NCBI GenBank assembly: GCA_963788215.1
Contig: CAWBFX010000003.1
Coordinates: forward strand, 496,001-560,000
Direction: 5' to 3'
DNA: 64,000 nucleotides
DNA from: AC-32 sp963788215
Lineage (GTDB): Bacteria > Actinomycetota > Thermoleophilia > Gaiellales > Gaiellaceae
The notes under the pieces were generated by a model that saw nothing but the letters and a program-made list of their open reading frames with translations, did no database searches and was not told the origin of the DNA. Within the stretch, counting starts at the first letter, position 1, and every line of letters starts with the position of its first letter. The translations under genes were made by a program, and so were the position numbers. Positions 42,220-50,577 of this stretch are shown here, one piece after another.

Positions 42220-43098
42220 TCAGGCGCGCGCGGCGGCGACCTCGACGGCCAGCTCGGCGACCTCGGTCGGCGTCGTGCCGACGCGGACGCCGCGCGCCTC
42301 GAGCGCTTCCTTCTTGGCCTGCGCGGTGCCGGACGAGCCGCTGATGATCGCGCCGGCGTGACCCATCGTCTTGCCGGGGGGCGCCGTGAACCCGGCGATG
42401 TACGCGATCACGGGCTTCGTCACCTCGGTCTCGATGAAGGCGGCCGCTTTCTCCTCCTCGTCGCCGCCGATCTCGCCCACGAGGACGATCAGCTCGGTCT
42501 CGTCGTCGGCCTCGAAGCGTCCGAGGATGTCGATGAACGACGAGCCCACGACCGGATCGCCGCCGATTCCGACGATCGTCGAGTTGCCGAGGCCGCGCTG
42601 GGTGAGGTCGTGGCCGATCTGGTAGGTGAGCGTGCCCGACCGCGAGACGAGGCCCACCGGGCCCTCGCGGAAGATCTCGGCGGGAATGATCCCGACGTTC
42701 GCCTTGCCCGGCGAGAGCGCACCGGGGCAGTTCGGCCCGAGCATCGTGATCCCGCGCGGACGGATGTAGTTGTAGACGCGCAGCATGTCGTGGGCCGGGA
42801 GCCCTTCGGCGATGCAGATCACCGTGCCGATGCCCGCGTCGACGGCCTCGTAGATCGCATCGGCGGCGAAGCGGGCCGGGACGAAGACCATCGTCGTGTT
42901 CGCGCCCGTCTCGGCGACCGCCTCGGCGACGGTGTCGAAGACGGGCACGCCCTCGACGTCCTGGCCGCCCTTGCCCGGGGTGACGCCGGCGACCAGCTGC
43001 GTCCCGTACGAGCGGTTGCGGAGGCCGTGGAAGCGACCCTCGCGGCCCGTGAGGCCCTGGACGACGAGCTTCGTGTCGCGGTCGACGATGATCGCCAC
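42220..43098 (-). CDS. sucD: Succinate-CoA ligase subunit alpha
   Basis: 292 residues from a GTG that overlaps the methyltransferase stop by one base. VVQGLTGREGRFH and GPNCPGALSPGKANVGII are family motifs; the phosphohistidine is in GKTMGHAGAIISG. It binds CoA and carries the active-site His; with SucC it makes ATP or GTP from succinyl-CoA. The methyltransferase gene separates it from sucC. Confidence 0.95.
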   Translation of the reverse strand: MAIIVDRDTKLVVQGLTGREGRFHGLRNRSYGTQLVAGVTPGKGGQDVEGVPVFDTVAEAVAETGANTTMVFVPARFAADAIYEAVDAGIGTVICIAEGLPAHDMLRVYNYIRPRGITMLGPNCPGALSPGKANVGIIPAEIFREGPVGLVSRSGTLTYQIGHDLTQRGLGNSTIVGIGGDPVVGSSFIDILGRFEADDETELIVLVGEIGGDEEEKAAAFIETEVTKPVIAYIAGFTAPPGKTMGHAGAIISGSSGTAQAKKEALEARGVRVGTTPTEVAELAVEVAAARA

Positions 43099-43739
43099 TA
43101 GCCGCCTGCCTTTCGTGCCTTGAAGATCCCGCGGTCGAGCCGCAGCTTCCCGTCCTCGATCCGGTCGGCGAGAAGCTCGCGCACCCGCCCGGCCTCGTCG
43201 CCCGTGCACCCCGAGCGCTCGAGCCACGGCTCGAGCTCGACCCGCTTCTCCTCGCGCTCGAACACCTCGACCTCGAGGCCGGCCTGCGTGAAGAGCTCGC
43301 GCCACTCGTCCTCCGAGAGATTGCGCACGTGGGTGGGGTCGCGGAGCCGGTCGGCCTCCTCCCCGGGCTCGCCGAGGTAGAGGTTGTCGGCGACGAGGAC
43401 GAGCTCGCCCGCGACGCGCGCGAACTCTTCGACCGCCGCCCCCGGATCCTCGAAGTGATGGGCGGCGACCCTGCACGTGACCACGTCGAAGCTCCCGTCC
43501 GCGAACGGCAGGTCCTCCGCGCGGCAGATCACGTCCGGCTTCATGCCAGGCGCGGAGTCGCAGGTGACGACCTCCGAGCCCGCCTCGCGGAGCCGCGCGG
43601 CAACGTGGCCGCCGCCGCTCGCGACGTCGAGCACGGTCTTGCCGCCCGCCCACTCGGCGAAGAGCTCGAGGTCGCGGCCCTGCCGGTGCGCCTCGCTCTC
43701 GCGGTAGGCCTCCGCTCGATCCGACCAGACGTCGGTCAT
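43098..43739 (-). CDS. Class I SAM-dependent methyltransferase within the suc operon
   Basis: 213 residues. Motif I is VLDVASGGGHVAARL, with D in VVTCDSAPGM and an FDVVTCRVAAHHFEDP motif like small-molecule methyltransferases of the UbiE/Coq5 type. Its ends overlap sucC by 4 bp and sucD by 1 bp, so it is translated between them. The substrate is unknown. Confidence 0.88.
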   Translation of the reverse strand: MTDVWSDRAEAYRESEAHRQGRDLELFAEWAGGKTVLDVASGGGHVAARLREAGSEVVTCDSAPGMKPDVICRAEDLPFADGSFDVVTCRVAAHHFEDPGAAVEEFARVAGELVLVADNLYLGEPGEEADRLRDPTHVRNLSEDEWRELFTQAGLEVEVFEREEKRVELEPWLERSGCTGDEAGRVRELLADRIEDGKLRLDRGIFKARKAGG

Positions 43740-44878
43740 GCGGCGAGCTCCACCGCACGCCGCGCGGCGTCCAGCATCGTCGGCTCGACCTGGAGGTTCG
43801 GCGGCGCCGCGTCGGCCAGGATCTGGCGCCCTTCCTCGGCGTTCGTGCCGTCGAAGCGGACGACGATCGGGTGCGAGATCTCGATCTGCGAAAGCGCCTG
43901 CAGGATCCCCTGCGCCACGACGTCGCAGCGCGTGATGCCCGCGAAGATGTTGAACAGGATCGACTTCACCTGCGGATCGCCCGTGATCACCTCGAGCGCG
44001 TCGACCACGCCCTGCGCGTCGCCGCCGCCGCCGAGGTCGCAGAAGTTCGCCGGGCGGCCCCCGACCAGCGCGATCACGTCGAGCGTCGACATCACGAGCC
44101 CGGCGCCGTTGCCGAGGATGCCGACCTCGCCGTCGAGCTTCACGTAGGTGACGTCCTTCTCGCGCGCGGCGCGCTCCTCGGGCGGATACGCCTCGGGGTC
44201 GCGCATCTCGGCGACGTCGGGGTGGCGGAAGAGCGCGTTGTCGTCGACGGTGAACTTCGAGTCGAGCGCGCGCACCTCGCCGTCCGGGGTGACGATCAAG
44301 GGGTTGATCTCGCAGAGCATCGCGTCGCTCTCGACGAAGCAGCCGTAGAGCTTCTCGACGATGCCGAGGATCTGCTTCTGCTCGCTCTCGTCCTCGATCC
44401 CCGCGCCGTAGATCAGGCGGCGCGCCTGGTAAGGCTGGAAGCCCTCGAGCGGGTCGACGTGCAGGCGAGAGAGCGCATCGGGGTTCGTGGCCGCGACCTC
44501 CTCGATCTCGACCCCACCCTCGGTCGTGAGCATGAACAGCGGCTTCTTCGTCCCGCGGTCGAACGTGAGCGAGAGGTAGTACTCCTTCGCGATGTCGGAG
44601 GCGCTCTCGATCCAGAGCTTGCGGACGACGTGGCCTCGGATGTCGAGCCCGAGGATCTCCTCGGCCTTCTGCTCCGCGTCGTCAGGCCCTTCGGCGAGCT
44701 TGATCCCGCCGGCCTTCCCGCGACCGCCGGTCAGGACCTGCGCCTTGACGACCACCTGGCCGCCGAGCTCCTCGGCGGCGGCGCGCGCCTCGGCCGGCGT
44801 CGTGGCCAACCGACCCTCGGAAACCGGGATGCCGAAACGCCGGAAGAGCTCCTTGCCCTGGTACTCGTAGAGGTCCAC
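43736..44878 (-). CDS. sucC: Succinate-CoA ligase subunit beta
   Basis: 380 residues. An ATP-grasp domain (DLYEYQGKELFRRFGIPVS, VVVKAQVLTGGRGKAGGI) and a C-terminal domain with GAGLVMSTLDVIALVGG, LGGGGDAQGVVDALEV and NIFAGITRCDVVAQGIL. It provides the nucleotide site. Operon order on this strand: sucC, methyltransferase, sucD. Confidence 0.96.
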   Translation of the reverse strand: MDLYEYQGKELFRRFGIPVSEGRLATTPAEARAAAEELGGQVVVKAQVLTGGRGKAGGIKLAEGPDDAEQKAEEILGLDIRGHVVRKLWIESASDIAKEYYLSLTFDRGTKKPLFMLTTEGGVEIEEVAATNPDALSRLHVDPLEGFQPYQARRLIYGAGIEDESEQKQILGIVEKLYGCFVESDAMLCEINPLIVTPDGEVRALDSKFTVDDNALFRHPDVAEMRDPEAYPPEERAAREKDVTYVKLDGEVGILGNGAGLVMSTLDVIALVGGRPANFCDLGGGGDAQGVVDALEVITGDPQVKSILFNIFAGITRCDVVAQGILQALSQIEISHPIVVRFDGTNAEEGRQILADAAPPNLQVEPTMLDAARRAVELAA

Positions 44879-44913
44879 CGGGCCGGGACTCTACCGAGGT
44901 AGTCTCAGCCTCC

Positions 44914-45884
44914 GTGGACGCGATCGTGGTCGAGGGCCTGCAGAAGCGCTACGGGGAGGTGCAGGCGCTCGCAGGCGTTTCGTTCCGCGTGCGCGCGGGC
45001 GAGGTCTTCGGCCTGCTCGGGCCGAACGGGGCGGGGAAGTCGACGACCGTGAAGGTGCTGACGACGCTGACCACCCCGAACGACGGGCGGGCAGAGGTCG
45101 CGGGTCACGACGTCGTCCGGGAGGCCGACGCGGTTCGCCGCTCGATCGGCTACGTGCCGCAGAGCTCGGGCGTCGACCGCGACGCAACCGGACGCGAGAA
45201 CCTGACGCTGCAGGGGCGGGTGCAGGGATGTCCGGGCGCCGTCTGCACCAGCGCGTCGACCGGCTGCTCGAACTGCTCGGAATCGCCGACGCAGCCGACC
45301 GGGTCGTCCGCGGCTACTCGGGCGGCATGAAGCGCCGCCTCGACGTCGGCCTCGGGCTCGTCCACGGGCCGCAGGTCCTGTTTCTGGACGAGCCGACGAC
45401 CGGGCTCGACCCCGAAGCGCGCGCGGCGATGTGGGAGGAGCTCGCGGTGCTCGCGCGCGAGGAGATGCTCACGATCCTGCTCACGACGCACTACCTCGAG
45501 GAGGCCGACGCGCTCACCGACCGGCTCGCGATCGTGAGCAAGGGGAGGGTCGTGGTCGAGGGCACCGCCGAGGAGCTCAAGGGCCGGCTCGAAGGCGAGG
45601 CCGTGACGGTCGAGCTCGTGGACGGCGAGGTTGACGCGGCCGCCGAGGTCGTGCGCTCGCTCGCCGAGGTGCGCGAGGTGACGGCCGACGGCCGGCTCCT
45701 GCGCAGCCGCGTCGCAGACGGCGCCCGCGCCGTGCCGACGATCCTGGCCGCGCTCGACTCGCGCGGCATCCAGGTCGAGGCGGTGACGATGCACCGGCCC
45801 TCGCTCGACGACGTCTACCTCCACTACACCGGACGCGACTTCCGCGCCGAGGACGAGGCCGGCGTCGGCGGGCCGAGCGAGTGA
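44914..45884 (+). CDS. ABC-2 type exporter ATP-binding protein, frameshifted
   Basis: Walker A (GLLGPNGAGKSTTVKVL) and Q-loop region (SIGYVPQSSGVDR) are in the first frame up to LTLQGRVQG; near 45228 the frame changes to SGRRLHQRVDRLLELLGI, followed by the signature GYSGGMKRRLDV, Walker B LFLDEPTTGLD and H-loop LLTTHYLEEAD. The length is 3n+2, so one base is missing. This is a DrrA/NodI-type multidrug or antibiotic exporter subunit, and the 3' part overlaps the permease gene by 4 bp. Confidence 0.9.
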
Positions 45885-46660
45885 AAGCCGTCGTCCACAC
45901 CTGGTTCATGGTCGGACGCCAGGCCCGGAACCTGATGCGCGAGCCGATCTGGATCGTGCTGCTGCTCGTCCAGCCGATGATCTGGCTGCTCCTCTACGGC
46001 CAGCTGTTCAAGCGGGTGACCCACCTGCCCGGCGGCGGCTTCGGGACGACGTCGTACATCGAGTTCCTCGCGCCGGCGATCGTGATCATGAACGCCTTCT
46101 TCGGCGCCACCTGGAGCGGGATGGCGATGGTCAGCGACCTCGATCGCGATGTGATCCCGCGCTTCCTGGCCACCCCCGTCAGCCGCGTCTCGCTGGTCGT
46201 CTCCCAGATCGTCCGCTCCGCGCTGACCGCGCTCATCCAGGGGATCATCATCCTGCTCGTGGCGCTGCTGCTCGGCGTCCGCGTGCACGCCGGCGCGGCC
46301 GGCTGGGTGGTGGTGCTGCTGGCGGCGATGCTGATGAACAGCGCCTTCGCCGGCATCTCCCAGGGGCTCGCGCTGTTGACGCGCAAGGAGGCGACGATGA
46401 TCGCGATCGCCAACTTCATCGGCCTGCCGCTCTTCTTCCTCTCGTCGACGCTGATCTCGCTGAAGCAGATGCCGGAGTGGATGCAGGAGCTGAGCCGGTA
46501 CAACCCGGTGAACTGGGGCGTCGTGTCGGCACGCGAGGTCGTGCTGCCGGGCTCGGACTGGAGCGCGGTCGGCGTGCACCTGGGGCTGCTGTTCGCGCTG
46601 ACGGTCGCGACGGCTGCCTTCGCGACGTGGACGTTCCGGGTCTACCAGCGGCAGTTGTAA
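45881..46660 (+). CDS. ABC-2 type transporter permease
   Basis: 259 residues from GTG, six hydrophobic segments (PIWIVLLLVQPMIWLLLYGQ, then EFLAPAIVIMNAFFGATW and others). MLMNSAFAGISQGLALL and NFIGLPLFFLSSTLI fit DrrB-type permeases. It is the membrane partner of the ATPase at 44914; the substrate is unknown. Confidence 0.9.
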   Translation: MKAVVHTWFMVGRQARNLMREPIWIVLLLVQPMIWLLLYGQLFKRVTHLPGGGFGTTSYIEFLAPAIVIMNAFFGATWSGMAMVSDLDRDVIPRFLATPVSRVSLVVSQIVRSALTALIQGIIILLVALLLGVRVHAGAAGWVVVLLAAMLMNSAFAGISQGLALLTRKEATMIAIANFIGLPLFFLSSTLISLKQMPEWMQELSRYNPVNWGVVSAREVVLPGSDWSAVGVHLGLLFALTVATAAFATWTFRVYQRQL

Positions 46661-46682
46661 GCGGCGCGGCGGCTGCTGGCCG

Positions 46683-48471
46683 TCAGGCCGAGCTCTGCGA
46701 GATCAGACAGATGACCTGGCCGGTCTTGACCGCCTGGCCGGGCGCGACCGCGAGCTCTGCCACGGTCCCGTCGCGCTGAGCCGCGATCTCGTTCTCCATC
46801 TTCATCGCCTCGACGACGCAGATCACCTGGCCCGCGGTCACCTCCTGGCCGTCCTCGACCTCGACGCTCAGAACGGTGCCTTGCATCGGAGTCGTGACCG
46901 CGTCCTTGGCCGCTCCGTGGGCGCCGCGCGTGACGCGCTCCTGGCGCCGGCGGGCGAGCTCGGCATGAGCGGGCTCGGGCAGCATCGCCTTGATCTCGAA
47001 GCGGCGGCCGTCGAGCTCGACCGACGAGACGCGCTCGCGCAGCCTGCCGTCCGAGGCTGCCGCTACGTTTGTTTTCATATGAGACAACGGCGACCCTTCC
47101 TGGGCGAGCTCCTGCGCCTCGCGCGCCAGCTCCTCGGACTCGACCACGCCGTGGCAGGTCTCGCCGTCGACGAAGCACCTGCGGCGGAGCAGCGCGCGGT
47201 GGAAGCCCAGCAGCGTGGTGACGCCCTGAATCTCATACTCGTCGAGAGCGCGGAGCATGCGGTTGCGCGCGTGCTCGCGGTCGACGCCGTGGACGATCAG
47301 CTTGGCGACCAGCGGGTCGTAGAGCCCGGGGATCTCGGAGCCCGCGACGGCACCGGAGTCGACGCGTACTCCCGGCCCGCCAGGCTCCCGGTAGGCCGTG
47401 ATCCGCCCCGGGCTCGGGAGAAAGCCGTTGGACGGGTCCTCGGCGTTGATCCGGCACTCGAGCGCGTGCCCGGTCAGCCGGACGTCCTCCTGGCGCAGCC
47501 ATAGCGGCTCTCCGGCCGCGATCAGCACCTGCTCGCGGATGAGGTCCAGGCCCGTGACCGCCTCCGTCACGGTGTGCTCGACCTGGATCCGGGTGTTCAT
47601 CTCGAGGAAGAAGTACTCGCCCTCGCGCGAGAGCAGGCCCTCGACGGTGCCGGCGCTCCGGTAGCGCACCGCGCGGGCAGCCTCGACGGCGATCTGGCCG
47701 ATCCGCTGCCGCAGCTCGTCGTCGACCGCAGGTGACGGGGTCTCCTCGACGAGCTTCTGGTGGCGCCGTTGAATCGTGCAGTCCCGCTCGCCGAGGTGGA
47801 TGACGTTGCCGTGGGTGTCGGCGAGGACCTGGACCTCGACGTGCCGCGGGTCCTCGAGGTAGCGCTCGACGTACACGGACGGATCCGAGAAGTACGCCTC
47901 GCCCTCGCGCATGGCCGACTCGAGCGCGCGCTCGGCCTCGTCGGGGCTCTCGACGACCTTGAGCCCCTTGCCGCCGCCGCCCGAGGACGCCTTGATCGCC
48001 AGCGGCCAGCCGAGCTCGTCGCCGAGGCGGACGACCTCCTCGGCGCTGGTCACCGGCTCGGTCGTGCCCGGGACGACCGGCACGCCGGCCGCGCGCATCT
48101 GCTCGCGGGCTGCGGTCTTCGACCCCATGGTCTCGATCGCGTCCGCGGGCGGCCCGATCCAGACCAGCCCGGCCCGCGAGACCGCACGCGCGAAGGACGC
48201 GTTCTCTGCCAGAAAACCGTATCCGGGGTGGACGGCCTCTGCTCCGGCGCGGGCGGCCGCGTCGAGGATCCGCTCCTGGTTCAGGTAGCTCTCGGCGGGC
48301 GCACCCGGCCCGAGGAGGTACGCCTCGTCGGCGACGGCCACGTGCAGCGAGCCCCGGTCCACGCTCCGAGTAGACCGCGACGGTGCCGATGCCGAGCTCG
48401 CGCAGCGTGCGGAAGATGCGGACCGCGATCTCGCCGCGGTTGGCCACGAGGACCTTCGAGAAGGGCGCCAT
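46683..48471 (-). CDS. Acyl-CoA carboxylase alpha chain (biotin carboxylase + BCCP), frameshifted
   Basis: Starts FSKVLVANRGEIAVRIFRTL. The ATP-grasp biotin carboxylase domain has AIKASSGGGGKGLKVV, HVEVQVLADTHGNVIHLGER and EMNTRIQVEHTVTE; the C-terminal domain ends with the biotin site VVEAMKMENEI, so BC and BCCP are in one chain. A shift near 48363 separates VAVYSE from DRGSLHVAVADEAYLLG; the length is 3n+1, one extra base. It works with the carboxyltransferase at 54014 to make malonyl- or methylmalonyl-CoA. Confidence 0.92.
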
Positions 48472-48491
48472 GGGCCGTATTCTCCCTGCTC

Positions 48492-49031
48492 ATGGGCCTG
48501 GCCGACCAGCTCACCCTCGTGCGCGTGGCAGCCGTGCCGATCGTCGTCGTCCTCTACGTCTGGAACGTCCCCAACCACGACTGGTGGGCGACGGGGATCT
48601 TCATCGCCGCGATGACGACGGACTGGTTCGACGGCCGCGTTGCGCGAAGCCGCGGTCACACATCGCCGCTCGGTTCGCTGCTCGATCCGATCGCGGACAA
48701 GCTCCTCGTCTTGACGGTGCTGATCGTGCTGATCGACAGCGACGTGTTCCCCGGCTGGATGGTGGCGGCGATCGTGGCGCGCGAATTCCTCGTCTCGGGA
48801 CTGCGGCTCGCCGCGATCGAGCGAGGCGTCATCATGCACGCGCGCGACCTCGGCAAGCTGAAGACGTGGTCGCAGGCGACCGCGGCCGCGATCGGCGGCT
48901 TCGCCGCGGCCGGCGCGTGGAGCACGAGCGTTGCCTGGTGGGCGCTGCTGGTCGCGCTCGTCCTGACGTGGATCTCCGGGCTCGACTATGCCCGCGTCGC
49001 GCCCGGCCTCCTGCGCGGCCGGCCTGCCTAG
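48492..49031 (+). CDS. pgsA: CDP-diacylglycerol--glycerol-3-phosphate 3-phosphatidyltransferase
   Basis: 179 residues. It makes phosphatidylglycerol phosphate. The CDP-alcohol phosphotransferase motif is intact (DGRVARSRGH, then GSLLDPIADKLL), preceded by the typical LTLVRVAAVPIVVVL. Several membrane helices. It starts with ATG, divergent from the BC-BCCP gene by 20 bp. Product assignment (PgsA versus cardiolipin or PI synthase) rests on overall similarity. Confidence 0.88.
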   Translation: MGLADQLTLVRVAAVPIVVVLYVWNVPNHDWWATGIFIAAMTTDWFDGRVARSRGHTSPLGSLLDPIADKLLVLTVLIVLIDSDVFPGWMVAAIVAREFLVSGLRLAAIERGVIMHARDLGKLKTWSQATAAAIGGFAAAGAWSTSVAWWALLVALVLTWISGLDYARVAPGLLRGRPA

Positions 49032-49040
49032 CCGACCGGC

Positions 49041-49235
49041 CTAGCCGCTTCGTACCCAGCGCTCGATGCGAAGCTCGCCGGCGCCCTCCGGCGCGATGTT
49101 CTCGAGCAGCGCCTGTTTGCGCCAGCGGCTGCGGTAGGCAGCGGGCGGCTCCGGATCGGCCAGCAGCTGTTCGAGCGACGCCAGCAGCGCCCGTCGCTCC
49201 TCGGGACTCGGCTCGGGCCGGATCTCGACGTCCAC
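49041..49235 (-). CDS. Small protein, possible acyl-CoA carboxylase epsilon-like subunit
   Basis: 64 residues from GTG: EIRPEPSPEERRALLASLEQ, then YRSRWRKQALLEN. The PSPEE-type helix and the SxWR segment recall small accessory subunits of actinobacterial acyl-CoA carboxylases. It is near but not directly beside the carboxylase genes, so the call is tentative. Confidence 0.5.
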   Translation of the reverse strand: MDVEIRPEPSPEERRALLASLEQLLADPEPPAAYRSRWRKQALLENIAPEGAGELRIERWVRSG

Positions 49236-49280
49236 AGGCGGAGATTAAAGCCCCGCTGGGGTCCGGACGATACGGACCCC

Positions 49281-50360
49281 GTGAGCCGTCTCGCCGCCCT
49301 CGCCGCCTGCTGCGCGCTGCTCGCTGCGCCGTGCGCCCTTGGCGCGACCCTCGGATCGGACGGTACGGGCGGCGTCGGAGGCCAGAAGAAGGGCTCGGTC
49401 GTGCCGCCGAAGTCGTGGGACACCCGCGAGATCCGGCTGGTCGTTCAACGCGGCCTGATGGCGAGAACCGTCGGCGCGTTTCGCCCGAACGACACGCTGA
49501 CGCGCGGCGAGCTCTCGCTGCTCGTCGCCGACCTCACCAAGCAGGAGCCGGTGCCGCCCTCCGACCCGTCGACGCCCGTCACGGTGACCCAGCTCGACGC
49601 GAGTCTCGTGAAGGCGCTCCAGCTCTCCGATGCAGCCGCGCTCTTCCTCTCTTCTGCGCGTGACGCCGGGCTCAAGGTCCCGGCGCGCTTCGGCACGGAG
49701 ACGGTCGCGCGCCTGCTCGGGCTGCGCACGAACCATCCGGCCAAGGACGACGATCTCGAGCTCCTGCCGTCGGATCCCGTGACGAGGGCGGAGACCGCCT
49801 ACTCGGTCGCGACGATCCTGCGCTTCCGCGGCTGGGAGCAGCAGTCCGTCGAAGCTGCGGCCGCCACCTTCACGCTTCCGGCCCTCGGCGACTGGCAGAA
49901 GCGCGTACTGGACACCGCGGTTCGCTTCGTCGGCTTTCCCTACGTCTGGGGCGGCACGAGCGAGCGCTCGGAGACGCCCTTCGGCGTCAAGGCGCGAGGC
50001 GGCTTCGACTGCTCGGGCTTCGTCTGGCGCGTCTACAAGCTTCAGTCGTACCCCGGCGGCGCCGCGCTGAGCGCGACCATCAAGGGCCGCACGACCTACC
50101 AGATGAGCGGCGAAGTGCCGAGGTCCAAGCGGATCGCGTTCGCGAAGCTGCAGCCCGGCGACGTCGTCTTCTTCGGCTCCGCGGGGAAACGATCGAAGCC
50201 GGCCCAGGTCGGCCACACGGGGATCTACCTCGGCGCGGGCTGGATCGTCCACTCCTCGGGCGAAGGCGTCGCGGTCACGCCGCTGACCGGCTGGTACCGC
50301 CAGAGTTTCGCCTGGGGCCGCCGGCCGCTCGCCGAAGCCGGCCTCGTTTCCGGCCCGTAA
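49281..50360 (+). CDS. Secreted NlpC/P60 peptidoglycan hydrolase with SLH-like N-terminus
   Basis: 359 residues from GTG. Signal peptide about residues 1-21, then two S-layer-homology-like segments (VVQRGLMARTVGAFRPNDTL, LGLRTNHPAKDDDLELLPSD), then an NlpC/P60 domain: Cys244 in GGFDCSGFVW, His312 in VGHTGIYLG, and VHSSGEGV. It cleaves peptide bonds in peptidoglycan stems and should act at the wall. Confidence 0.9.
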   Translation: MSRLAALAACCALLAAPCALGATLGSDGTGGVGGQKKGSVVPPKSWDTREIRLVVQRGLMARTVGAFRPNDTLTRGELSLLVADLTKQEPVPPSDPSTPVTVTQLDASLVKALQLSDAAALFLSSARDAGLKVPARFGTETVARLLGLRTNHPAKDDDLELLPSDPVTRAETAYSVATILRFRGWEQQSVEAAAATFTLPALGDWQKRVLDTAVRFVGFPYVWGGTSERSETPFGVKARGGFDCSGFVWRVYKLQSYPGGAALSATIKGRTTYQMSGEVPRSKRIAFAKLQPGDVVFFGSAGKRSKPAQVGHTGIYLGAGWIVHSSGEGVAVTPLTGWYRQSFAWGRRPLAEAGLVSGP

Positions 50361-50384
50361 GCCTTAAGCGCCTCCTTTCAGGTT

Positions 50385-50400
50385 TCCCCCGTACGGGGGA
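50385..50400. promoter_or_regulatory. Perfect 16-bp palindrome TCCCCCGTACGGGGGA
   Basis: Located 66 bp before the small membrane peptide gene and 178 bp before the GGDEF/HD-GYP gene. It could be a protein-binding site or the hairpin terminator of the NlpC/P60 gene (24 bases after its stop). Confidence 0.5.
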
Positions 50401-50465
50401 TGCAGCAGCCCGGCCTGGCCTCAAGAATCGCGGAGGTCATGTTCCATCTACTGGGGAGGTTGACG

Positions 50466-50570
50466 ATGTTGCAGTGGCGACCCCGCCTGTTCGTGCTCAT
50501 CGCTGTGCTTGCGCTCCTCTCGATCGCCATTGTCGGCGGTTGGGGCGACGTACTGAATCTGTACTGGTAG
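50466..50570 (+). CDS. 34-residue membrane peptide upstream of the c-di-GMP gene
   Basis: LQWRPRLFVLIAVLALLSIA is a single membrane helix after a short basic start, ending GDVLNLYW. The ATG follows GGGGAGG by 6 bases, a strong ribosome-binding site. It ends 7 bases before the GTG of the GGDEF/HD-GYP gene, so they are probably one operon. The function is unknown. Confidence 0.65.
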   Translation: MLQWRPRLFVLIAVLALLSIAIVGGWGDVLNLYW

Positions 50571-50577
50571 CGGAGAC

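Noticed and set aside
50361..50577. c-di-GMP riboswitch upstream of the GGDEF/HD-GYP gene
   Set aside because: No GEMM-type conserved loops were found; only a palindrome and a small reading frame are visible.
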